Assembly: GCF_022678625.1 (NCBI RefSeq)
Contig: NZ_JALBYQ010000002.1
Span: forward strand, 248,001 to 312,000
DNA length: 64,000 bases
From: Aliiroseovarius subalbicans
GTDB lineage: Bacteria > Pseudomonadota > Alphaproteobacteria > Rhodobacterales > Rhodobacteraceae
Direction: 5' to 3'
The notes beneath the pieces were generated by a model. It was not told the DNA's origin. It saw only the letters and a list, made by a program, of their open reading frames with translations, and made no database searches. Position numbers and translations under genes: made by a program. Below are positions 43,518 through 50,798 of this stretch, piece after piece (the stretch's first letter is position 1; every line of letters starts with the position of its first letter).

Positions 43518-45239
43518 ATGCCGTATCGCGCCAACACAGATGATTTCCGCTTTCTGTTCGACCACATCGTCGGCTTTGATCAGCTGACCCAGACCAAGAA
43601 GTTTGCCGAGGCGACTCCGGACATGGTCACCGCGATCCTGACCGAGGCGGGCAAGATGTGCGAAGAGGTTCTGGCCCCGCTGAACCGGGGTGGCGACCTG
43701 CAGGGTGCGGTGCTGGAAAATGGTGTCGTGCGCACCTCGCCGGGCTTTGCCGAGGGCTACCAGGCGATTGCCGAAGGCGGCTGGATCGGCATGGCGGCGG
43801 ACCCTGAGCATGGCGGCATGGGCCTTCCTCTGACGCTGCAAACCGCAGTAAACGACATGATGTCGGCCTCGTGCCTGTCGCTGCAACTGAACCCGCTGAT
43901 GACACAGGGCCAGATCGAAGCGCTGGAGAACCACGCCTCGGACGATCTGAAGGCGTTGTATCTGCCCAAGCTGATCTCGGGCGAATGGGCTGGCACGATG
44001 AACCTGACCGAACCGCAAGCCGGGTCGGACGTGGGCGCGCTGTCCTCCAAGGCCGTCGACAATGGTGACGGCACTTTTGCCGTGACCGGTCAGAAGATCT
44101 TCATCTCCTGGGGCGACAGTGACATCACCGAAAACGTCTGCCACCTGGTGCTGGCACGCCTGCCGGACGGTGTGGCCGGAACCAAGGGAATTTCGCTGTT
44201 CCTGGTGCCGAAACTGATCCCGGACGCGGATGGTAATCCTGGTGAGCGCAACTCCCTGCGCGTCGTCAGCCTGGAGCACAAGCTGGGTCTGCATGGCAGC
44301 CCCACCGCCGTGATGTCCTTTGAGGGCGCGACCGGCTGGCTGGTTGGCGAGCCGCACAAGGGCATGGCCGCCATGTTCACGATGATGAACAACGCCCGCC
44401 TGGGTGTGGGCGTGCAGGGCTATGGCACCGGCGAACGCGCCTATCAAAAGGCGCTGGCTTACGCGATGGAGCGCAAGCAGGGCCGCACGCCGCTGGGCGA
44501 CGCGGGCGAAGGCACGATCGTGGATTTCGCCGACGTGCGCCGGATGCTGACCACGATGAAGGCCGAATTGTTCGCTGCCCGCGCCATTGCCATGTCGCTG
44601 GCCGTGGCGATCGACATGGGCCACGCAACCGGCGACGCGGACTGGAAATCCCGCGCGGCGTTCCTGACACCGATCTGCAAAGCCTATGGCACCGACATCG
44701 GCAACGAGGTCGCGCAGATGGGCATCCAGGTGCACGGCGGCATGGGCTTCATCGAAGAAACAGGTGCCGCGCAATTTGCCCGCGACGTGCGCGTGACCGC
44801 GATCTACGAAGGCACCAATGGCATTCAGGCGATGGACCTTGTGGGCCGCAAACTGATGGACGGCGGCGAAGCCGCCTTCCGCATCCTGGAAGAGGTCGAG
44901 ACCGGCGCCGAGGCCGCGCGGGCACAGTTTCCGAACATGTCCGAAGCGGTCTGGTCGGCAGCCGAAACCCTGCGCGAAAGCACCGAATGGATGGTGGCGC
45001 AAGGCGACATGCAGGACCGCGCGGCAGGTGCCGTGCCCTTCTTGCGCGCCTTCGCCCGCGTGCTGGGCGCGCATCTGCACTTGAAGGCCGCAATTGCCGA
45101 AGGCGGCACCGGGCCGCGCACAGAGCTTGCCCGCTTCCACATCGCCCGCCTGCTGCCCGAACACACCTCGCTTTTGGCCCAGGCACGGGCGGGGGCCGCA
45201 GGGCTTTACGCCCTGTCGGTCGAGGACCTGGCGGTTTGA
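43518..45239 (+). CDS. Acyl-CoA dehydrogenase, DmdC-like
   Basis: A 573-residue flavoprotein, longer than the usual 380-residue enzyme because of an extra C-terminal domain. The core motifs are AGTMNLTEPQAGSDVGAL, KIFISWGDSD, MGIQVHGGMGFIEETGAAQ and RDVRVTAIYEGTNGIQAMDLVGRKL. The long form and the start YRANTDDFRFLFDHIVGF resemble DmdC, the methylmercaptopropionyl-CoA dehydrogenase of dimethylsulfoniopropionate breakdown, but other substrates are equally possible. AAGAAGG supports the start. The MBL gene start overlaps its stop by four bases. Confidence 0.9.
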   Translation: MPYRANTDDFRFLFDHIVGFDQLTQTKKFAEATPDMVTAILTEAGKMCEEVLAPLNRGGDLQGAVLENGVVRTSPGFAEGYQAIAEGGWIGMAADPEHGGMGLPLTLQTAVNDMMSASCLSLQLNPLMTQGQIEALENHASDDLKALYLPKLISGEWAGTMNLTEPQAGSDVGALSSKAVDNGDGTFAVTGQKIFISWGDSDITENVCHLVLARLPDGVAGTKGISLFLVPKLIPDADGNPGERNSLRVVSLEHKLGLHGSPTAVMSFEGATGWLVGEPHKGMAAMFTMMNNARLGVGVQGYGTGERAYQKALAYAMERKQGRTPLGDAGEGTIVDFADVRRMLTTMKAELFAARAIAMSLAVAIDMGHATGDADWKSRAAFLTPICKAYGTDIGNEVAQMGIQVHGGMGFIEETGAAQFARDVRVTAIYEGTNGIQAMDLVGRKLMDGGEAAFRILEEVETGAEAARAQFPNMSEAVWSAAETLRESTEWMVAQGDMQDRAAGAVPFLRAFARVLGAHLHLKAAIAEGGTGPRTELARFHIARLLPEHTSLLAQARAGAAGLYALSVEDLAV

Positions 45240-46270
45240 GCGCGCCGCTTTCGTTTCCGTTCCCCGACGCGCCCGGCGAAGGTGAAGCTGTCCAGATCGC
45301 AGACGGCGTGCTTTGGCTGCGGCTGCCACTTCCGATGAAGCTGGATCACGTCAACGTCTACGCCTTCGAGGACGCGGATGGCTGGACCATCGTCGACACC
45401 GGGTTCGACACCTCGCGCACGCGGCGCATCTGGGACACGTTGCTGGCCGGGCCGCTGGGCGGCAAGCCCATCGCGCGGGTCGTGGTGACGCATCACCACC
45501 CCGATCACGTCGGCCTTGCCGGCATGTTTCAGCGCGACCATGGCGCCGAGCTGATCACGACCCGTACCGCCTGGCTGTTTTCGCGCATGTTGCTGTTGGA
45601 CGAACAGATGGTGCCGGTGGACGAAACCCTGGCCTATTGGCGCGCGGCGGGAATGGACCCCGAGGTCTATGAAAAAAGGCGCACGGAGCGTCCGTTCAAC
45701 TATGCCGACATCGTCGCCGACATGCCGCTGGGATTTCGCCGCATCAAGGAAGGCAGCGTGATTCGCTTTGGTGGCCGCGACTGGGACGTGCGCATCGGCA
45801 ATGGCCACGCGCCCGAACACGCAACACTCTGGTCGCGCGATTGTGACCTGGTGATCGGGGGCGACCAGCTTCTGGCGACGATCAGCCCGAACCTGGGCGT
45901 CTATGCCACCGAACCCGAGGCTGACCCGGTAGGCGATTGGCTGGACAGCTGCGAAACGCTGGCGCCGCACGCGCGCGACACCCACCTTGTTCTGCCGGGT
46001 CACAAGCTGCCGTTCACCGGTTTGCCGACCCGGATGAGACAGCTGATCCAGAACCACCACCACGCGCTTGAGCGGCTTGAGGCCTTTCTGGAAACACCGC
46101 ACACGGCGGGCGATTGTTTCCCGCCACTGTTCAAGCGCAAGATCGGCGAAGGCGAATACGGGCTTGCGCTGGTCGAAGCGGTCGGGCACGTCAATCACCT
46201 GTACCATCAGGGCCGCATCACGCGGACCCGGCGCGACGATGGCGCCTGGTTGTGGCAGACAAAGGGGTGA
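45236..46270 (+). CDS. MBL-fold metallo-hydrolase
   Basis: A 344-residue metallo-beta-lactamase-fold hydrolase. The zinc motif HHHPDHVG (THHHPDH) and later histidines in GNGHAPEH and VLPGHKLP are present. The start is a TTG that shares bases with the stop of the acyl-CoA dehydrogenase (TTGA at 45236-45239); GAGGAC lies upstream and no ATG is in frame before conserved sequence. The coupling suggests it acts on a thioester or product made with the dehydrogenase, such as an acyl-CoA hydrolysis step. Some branch members are glyoxalase II-like. Confidence 0.85.
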   Translation: MSAPLSFPFPDAPGEGEAVQIADGVLWLRLPLPMKLDHVNVYAFEDADGWTIVDTGFDTSRTRRIWDTLLAGPLGGKPIARVVVTHHHPDHVGLAGMFQRDHGAELITTRTAWLFSRMLLLDEQMVPVDETLAYWRAAGMDPEVYEKRRTERPFNYADIVADMPLGFRRIKEGSVIRFGGRDWDVRIGNGHAPEHATLWSRDCDLVIGGDQLLATISPNLGVYATEPEADPVGDWLDSCETLAPHARDTHLVLPGHKLPFTGLPTRMRQLIQNHHHALERLEAFLETPHTAGDCFPPLFKRKIGEGEYGLALVEAVGHVNHLYHQGRITRTRRDDGAWLWQTKG

Positions 46271-46273
46271 GAC

Positions 46274-46744
46274 ATGGCGGCAAAGGCTAAAAAGGCAGAC
46301 AAGGCGAAGAAAGCCAAGAAACCGGCGAAACCACCACGCTCGCGCTCGGCCCATTGCGACGAAGCCGCGCCGCTGACGGCCGAGCAGAAACCCCTGCCCG
46401 CCGCCATGGCCGATACCCCGATCGAAGACAAAAGCCCGGCGGAATGGGCTTATGAACGATTGATCCTTTACATCCAGAACTTCGAAGAACAGCTGGACAA
46501 CGAGCACGAGGTGGCGATGGGCTTCACCGGTGGGGACGCCGGTGTGCTGCGCATCGAAGGGATCGGCTTTTTCGACCCGGACATCGTGACCTTCTATGGC
46601 ACCGACGAAACCGAGGCACCGATGCAGCTGATCCAGCACGTCAGCCAATTGTCGGTCATGCTGCGCGCGCTGCCGAAGGAACCCGAAGCCAGCGCGCCGA
46701 CCCGGATCGGCTTTCGCCTGGCTGCCGACCTCGAAAAGGGCTGA
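46274..46744 (+). CDS. Conserved hypothetical protein with basic N-terminus
   Basis: A 156-residue protein. Residues 1-24 are almost only Lys, Ala and Pro, followed by an ordered domain (SPAEWAYERLILYIQNFEEQLDNEHEVAMGFTGGDAGVLRIEGIGFFDPDIVTFYGTD); it may belong to a Rhodobacteraceae DUF family (perhaps DUF6173), but I am not certain. The lysine tail suggests nucleic-acid or acidic-surface contact. It starts three bases after the MBL gene and is probably in the same unit. Confidence 0.75.
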   Translation: MAAKAKKADKAKKAKKPAKPPRSRSAHCDEAAPLTAEQKPLPAAMADTPIEDKSPAEWAYERLILYIQNFEEQLDNEHEVAMGFTGGDAGVLRIEGIGFFDPDIVTFYGTDETEAPMQLIQHVSQLSVMLRALPKEPEASAPTRIGFRLAADLEKG

Positions 46745-46854
46745 GGCCACCGACCCGCTTCACACCTGCGACATCCGGGCGCATCTGAGGGTGACAGGCG
46801 CGTGCAAATCGTCTAATGCAGGACGAAAGACCAATTCAGCAAGGAATACACAAG

Positions 46855-46989
46855 ATGGCAGACCACGAAATCGGTTCGATGGACACCCGGGTTCAGGAAA
46901 AGACCTATGAAGGGTTCATCAAGTTCACCACCCGTTCGGTGATCGCGATCATCGTGTTTTTTGTGTTTTTGGCCCTCGTCGGCGCCTGA
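46855..46989 (+). CDS. aa3-type cytochrome c oxidase subunit IV
   Basis: A 44-residue single-helix protein, MADHEIGSMDTRVQEKTYEGF then VIAIIVFFVFLALVGA. It matches the short bacterial aa3 oxidase subunit IV (PF07835) known from Paracoccus and Rhodobacter, where it binds the core subunits. AAGGA lies nine bases ahead of the ATG. The main ctaCDE genes are not in the window. Confidence 0.9.
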   Translation: MADHEIGSMDTRVQEKTYEGFIKFTTRSVIAIIVFFVFLALVGA

Positions 46990-47018
46990 TCCGACGATCC
47001 GAACAGTGGGGTGAGGCC

Positions 47019-47630
47019 GTGTTGCGTCGTTTTCTGGGACCTGTCCTTCTTCTTCTGACCCTCGCGGGCTGCGCGGGGGACAATGAATGGGCGTCGGATG
47101 ACCTGGTGGCGCGGGCCAGATACGTGCATGACGGCCCGCCGATGATCACGCTGTTCACCGTGATCAACAATAAAAGCGACGGTGGCGCGCATTCGGCCCT
47201 GATGATCAACGGATCGCAACGCGTGCTGTTCGACCCGGCCGGCACCTGGCATCACCCGCACCTGCCGGAACGCCATGACGTGCACTACGGCATCACCGAC
47301 CCTGCGGTCTATTTCTACATCGACTATCATTCGCGCGTGACCTACCGCACGATCCGCCAGGATCTTGTGGTCAGCCCGGAAGTGGCGGAAATGGCGCTGC
47401 GCATGGTCCAGGAAAACGGGTCGGTGAACAAAGCGATGTGCACAACCACCGTGTCGCGCATGCTGCGGCAGCTGCCTGTGCCGGGGTTCGAAACCCTGCC
47501 GCAAACCCTGTGGCCTAACAAGTTGTCGGATGCGTTTCGCGAATTGCCGGGTGTGGTCGAAGAAGTCACCTATGACGACGACCCGGAAGAAAACGGTTAT
47601 ATCCTGGCCCGGGGCATCGCGCCGCTCTGA
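47019..47630 (+). CDS. Lipoprotein with permuted papain-like (NlpC/P60-type) features
   Basis: A 203-residue lipoprotein. The signal LLLLTLAGC gives a lipidated C18. A histidine motif (GGAHSALMI, H58) comes first, then a cysteine motif (AMCTTTVSRML, C141), which is the order of circularly permuted NlpC/P60 (YiiX-like) cysteine hydrolases. QRVLFDPAGTWH between them resembles the loop of such folds. Members act on amide or ester bonds in peptidoglycan or lipids. GTG start with GAGG ahead. It follows the oxidase subunit gene by about 30 bases. The hydrolase reading is inference. Confidence 0.6.
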   Translation: MLRRFLGPVLLLLTLAGCAGDNEWASDDLVARARYVHDGPPMITLFTVINNKSDGGAHSALMINGSQRVLFDPAGTWHHPHLPERHDVHYGITDPAVYFYIDYHSRVTYRTIRQDLVVSPEVAEMALRMVQENGSVNKAMCTTTVSRMLRQLPVPGFETLPQTLWPNKLSDAFRELPGVVEEVTYDDDPEENGYILARGIAPL

Positions 47631-47707
47631 TCTGGCCTGATCCAGCGGGGTGCGCGGAACGCGCACACAGGTTTGGTTGATTTGGCGTCCAGCCGCCCCG
47701 TCGCATC

Positions 47708-48037
47708 TTATCCCAAAAGGTAAAGCAACCCGTAAAGTGTCGTGCCGCCGCACAGGATGGCGGCCAGCACGTTCTTGCTCAGATACCCCACCGCCAGCGT
47801 CACCGCCGCCGCCGACAGGCGCGCGGGGTCCAAATTGCCGCCGGTCGCATCAGGCCACAAGACCAGCGGCGCCACCAGCCCGGGAAGGACTGCGACCGGC
47901 GTATACCGAAGGTGGCGCAGCACCCATTCCGGCAGAGGCCGATCCCCGATCAGCCCCAGAAAACTGAAGCGGATCAGGAAGGTGCCAATGCCCAGCATCG
48001 CGATGATGAACCAGATCAGGCCCGTGCTCATGCTCAT
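47708..48037 (-). CDS. azlD: AzlD family small membrane subunit
   Basis: A 109-residue membrane protein with about three helices, GLIWFIIAMLGIGTFLIRFSFLGLIG being typical of AzlD. With AzlC it exports branched-chain amino acids (as BrnFE). Its start overlaps the azlC stop by ATGA (48034-48037), with GGAGG ahead. A longer frame on the same strand is the antisense of fdhD. Confidence 0.87.
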   Translation of the reverse strand: MSMSTGLIWFIIAMLGIGTFLIRFSFLGLIGDRPLPEWVLRHLRYTPVAVLPGLVAPLVLWPDATGGNLDPARLSAAAVTLAVGYLSKNVLAAILCGGTTLYGLLYLLG

Positions 48038-48747
48038 GCTGGCCTCCTGCGTGCCATGACTTGCTCCACTTGCGCGCCGACGATCATCGCGACCAGTGCC
48101 GCGGCCAGAAGGCCCGTGCCATAGGGCATCCAGAAGAAGGCCAGCGTCAGCACCACGGACGTCGCCGCCGCCGCAATATGCGCAAGGCTGCGCAGGGCCG
48201 GGGCAATCATCGCCAGAAACGTGATCGGCACCGCGAAATCCAGCGCGAACACCGGCGGGATCGCAGTGCCGACAAGCGCGCCGGCCAGGCTGGCCCCATA
48301 CCAACCGGGGGCGACCGGCGACAGGACGCCTGCATAATAGGCCAGGCGTTCTGAAAGCGTCATCTGCGGCGAGGATTCGTATTTCGCGTGGCCCAGCGCA
48401 TAGGATTGGTCGACCAGGAAATAGGCGATCAGCACACGCTGCCACGGCGTTGCCTGACCCAAATAAGGGGTGAGCGACGCGGAATACATCGCCATGCGCA
48501 GGTTGACCGCCAAGGCCGTGGCCAGGATGATCACCGTCGGCGCCTCGTCCACCATCAACTGCAGCGCGGTGAACTGTGCCGCGCCTGCGATGACCAGAAC
48601 CGAGAATCCCATGACCTCGGCCACGTTCAACCCGGCCTCGGTCGCGACCACGCCGAACAGCAGCGCGAAGGGGATCACGACCAATATGAACGGCGCGCCG
48701 TCGCGCACGCCCTTCCAATAGACGGATTTGAGGTTGGACGTTGTCAT
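48034..48747 (-). CDS. azlC: AzlC family branched-chain amino acid exporter
   Basis: A 237-residue membrane protein: GAPFILVVIPFALLFGVVATEAGLNVAEVMGFSVLVIAGAAQFTALQLM and LRMAMYSASLTPYLG are AzlC signatures. The larger subunit of a BrnF/BrnE-like exporter. Divergent from fdhD, with a 10-bp palindrome in the 49-base gap. Confidence 0.88.
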   Translation of the reverse strand: MTTSNLKSVYWKGVRDGAPFILVVIPFALLFGVVATEAGLNVAEVMGFSVLVIAGAAQFTALQLMVDEAPTVIILATALAVNLRMAMYSASLTPYLGQATPWQRVLIAYFLVDQSYALGHAKYESSPQMTLSERLAYYAGVLSPVAPGWYGASLAGALVGTAIPPVFALDFAVPITFLAMIAPALRSLAHIAAAATSVVLTLAFFWMPYGTGLLAAALVAMIVGAQVEQVMARRRPA

Positions 48748-48773
48748 GCCCCGGCCCTAAGTTGCTTTTGTTC

Positions 48774-48783
48774 CCCCTAGGGG
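48774..48783. promoter_or_regulatory. CCCCTAGGGG palindrome between azlC and fdhD
   Basis: A perfect 10-bp palindrome lies 14 bases ahead of the fdhD ATG and overlaps the region where a promoter or ribosome site should be. It may be an operator or chance in G/C-rich DNA. Confidence 0.3.
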
Positions 48784-48796
48784 CAAACGCGCGGAG

Positions 48797-49672
48797 ATGC
48801 AATTGACCACCGACTACCTTATCGCCCCGGACCCCGGCGCCAGTGGCCTGACCCGTCGCGTGGCGGGCCATGATGAACATGGCCGCCCGGTCGACATCAG
48901 CGTGGTCGAGGAGCGCCCTTTGACGATCTACCTCAACAAACAGGAGATCGTGACGGCGATGACGATCGGGGATTACCCCGAATACCTGGCGCTTGGGTTT
49001 CTGAAAAACCAGGGCATGTTGTCGGGCATGGACGACGTGACCGGTGTGGATCACGACGATGACACCGGCACCGTTGTCGTGCGCACCGCGTCGCAGACCA
49101 CCTATGAGGCGAAGCTGGAGCGGAAGACGCGCACCTCGGGCTGTGCGGTCGGCACCGTGTTTGGCGACATGATGGAAGGGCTGGAGGGGCTGACCCTGCC
49201 CCCGACCCCGGTGCGTGCCTCGTGGCTCTATGCCCTGGCGCACAAGATCAACACCACGCCGTCGCTGTACCTTGAAGCCGGCGCGATCCACGGCACGGTG
49301 CTGTGCCAGCAGGATCGCCCGTTGGTCTATATGGAGGACGTGGGGCGCCACAACGCGGTGGACAAGATCGCGGGCTGGATGCTGTCCGAGCGCGCGAACC
49401 CGGCGGACAAGATCCTCTATACGACTGGTCGCATGACCTCTGAGATGGTGATCAAGACCGCGCAGATGGGCATTCCTACGCTGGCCTCACGGTCGGGTTT
49501 TACTGCCTGGGGGGTCGAGATCGCCCGAGAGGTTGGGCTGACCCTGATCGGCCGCATGAAAGGCCAGCGTTTTGTCTGCCTGTCGGGCGAAGACCGCCTG
49601 ATCCGCGACATCGACCCGGCCCATGCACCGGTCGAAGGGCGCAAGCACGCGCGCAAGGGGGAAGGCGGATGA
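48797..49672 (+). CDS. fdhD: Formate dehydrogenase accessory sulfurtransferase FdhD
   Basis: A 291-residue FdhD, which brings sulfur from IscS to the molybdenum of formate dehydrogenase. It has RPLTIYLNKQEIVTAMTIGDYPEYLALGFL, MEDVGRHNAVDKIAGWML and ILYTTGRMTSEMVIK. The loop that is CxxC in E. coli reads TSGCAVGTV, so C116 remains but the second cysteine is replaced by G119. GCGGAG touches the ATG at 48797; TTG 48803 would have better spacing. First in a molybdenum-cofactor gene run. Confidence 0.92.
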   Translation: MQLTTDYLIAPDPGASGLTRRVAGHDEHGRPVDISVVEERPLTIYLNKQEIVTAMTIGDYPEYLALGFLKNQGMLSGMDDVTGVDHDDDTGTVVVRTASQTTYEAKLERKTRTSGCAVGTVFGDMMEGLEGLTLPPTPVRASWLYALAHKINTTPSLYLEAGAIHGTVLCQQDRPLVYMEDVGRHNAVDKIAGWMLSERANPADKILYTTGRMTSEMVIKTAQMGIPTLASRSGFTAWGVEIAREVGLTLIGRMKGQRFVCLSGEDRLIRDIDPAHAPVEGRKHARKGEGG

Positions 49673-50181
49673 GCTATGCGTTCGACACGCGATTGACCCG
49701 CAAGCAGATAGAGGTCGGGCTGAACGGATCTAGCCGGTTCATCGCCAAGCGCGGCGGAGCGGGGCTGTTTCCCCTGCTCACCCTTCTCAGCGCGACCCTG
49801 ACCATCGCGGGCGCGCTTGCCGTGGTCTGGGTCGGGCATTTCCTGCTGACCGACACCCAACCCCTGCCCTTCCCGCTGATCCTGATCGGCACGGGGCTGG
49901 GCGTGGCGTTTGGCATCCTGAGCCAAAAGCTCACCCTCGCGGCAATGGCGCGCGGCACGATGGAGGGCAGCTGGCTGTCCGCCCCCGCCCGCTTCTCCGT
50001 GTCGTCCGAGGGCGTGCGCACACAAGGGTCCGGCGTCGACCTTTCGGCCACCTGGGCCAGCACCGACTGCATCGTGTTCCTGTCCACCGCCATGGTGTTC
50101 GTCCTGCCCAAATCCGACGTCGCAGACGTGCCCGCGTTCCTGGCGGACGTGCGGGCCTGGCACAAAACGGGTCAGTCATGA
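49669..50181 (+). CDS. YcxB-like membrane protein
   Basis: A 170-residue protein, with two helices at about residues 33-58 and 67-86, then a small soluble domain (RFSVSSEGVRTQGSGVDLSATWASTDCIVFL, then VFVLPKSDVADVPAFLADV) like the YcxB C-terminal PH-like fold. Overlaps fdhD by four bases and mobA by four, so it is part of the run, but it has no known link to molybdenum. Confidence 0.72.
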   Translation: MSYAFDTRLTRKQIEVGLNGSSRFIAKRGGAGLFPLLTLLSATLTIAGALAVVWVGHFLLTDTQPLPFPLILIGTGLGVAFGILSQKLTLAAMARGTMEGSWLSAPARFSVSSEGVRTQGSGVDLSATWASTDCIVFLSTAMVFVLPKSDVADVPAFLADVRAWHKTGQS

Positions 50182-50798
50182 GACAGCCGCTGGGCGTCAT
50201 TCTGGCTGGCGGTCAGGCCACCCGTATGGGCGGCGGCGACAAGACCCTTTTGCCGCTTGGCGATGGCACCTTGCTGTCCGCCGTGCGCGACCGGTTGGAG
50301 CCACAGGTGGCTGCGGTTGCCCTGAACGCGAACGGAAACCCGGACCGGTTCGGATCCGGCCTGCCGGTCATCGCTGACAGTATCGCGGGTTTCGCAGGTC
50401 CGCTTGCCGGTATCCTGACCGGGCTGGACTGGGCCGCTGATCAGGGCGCGGATCATATCGTGACCGCCGCCGGGGACACGCCGTTCTTTCCCTGCGATCT
50501 GGTCCCGCGCCTTCTTCTGGCCGCCGAGGAAGGCGGCACGCCGATCGCCCTGGCCGCCACCGAGGACGCCGTGCGCGGCCCGATGCGCCAGCCAACCTTC
50601 GGGTTGTGGCCGGTGGACCTGCGCGACGCCCTGCGCGACGCGCTTGCGCAGGGCACCCGCAAAGTCGTGGCCTTTACCGACCAGCACGGCGCGGCGCTGG
50701 CGGTTTGGCCTGACGCTCCGTTTGACCCATTTTTCAACGTCAACACACCGCAGGACCTGGCCCAGGCCACGGCACTTTTGAAGGGGGCCGCATCATGA
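50178..50798 (+). CDS. mobA: Molybdenum cofactor guanylyltransferase MobA
   Basis: A 206-residue nucleotidyltransferase that adds GMP to molybdopterin to give the MGD cofactor used by DMSO-reductase-type enzymes. It has GVILAGGQATRMGGGDKTLLPL, the GTP loop, AAGDTPFFP for the metal, and FFNVNTPQDL. Overlaps both neighbours by four bases. Confidence 0.95.
   Translation: MRQPLGVILAGGQATRMGGGDKTLLPLGDGTLLSAVRDRLEPQVAAVALNANGNPDRFGSGLPVIADSIAGFAGPLAGILTGLDWAADQGADHIVTAAGDTPFFPCDLVPRLLLAAEEGGTPIALAATEDAVRGPMRQPTFGLWPVDLRDALRDALAQGTRKVVAFTDQHGAALAVWPDAPFDPFFNVNTPQDLAQATALLKGAAS

Noticed and set aside
43428-45329. A 633-codon open frame on the minus strand
   Set aside because: It is the exact antisense of the acyl-CoA dehydrogenase gene, has Arg/His/Gly-rich make-up and no family motif; it is open only because of high G+C at third positions.
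46745-46854. A small gene or tRNA before the oxidase subunit gene
   Set aside because: No cloverleaf and no open frame with a ribosome site; it is most likely only the promoter region.
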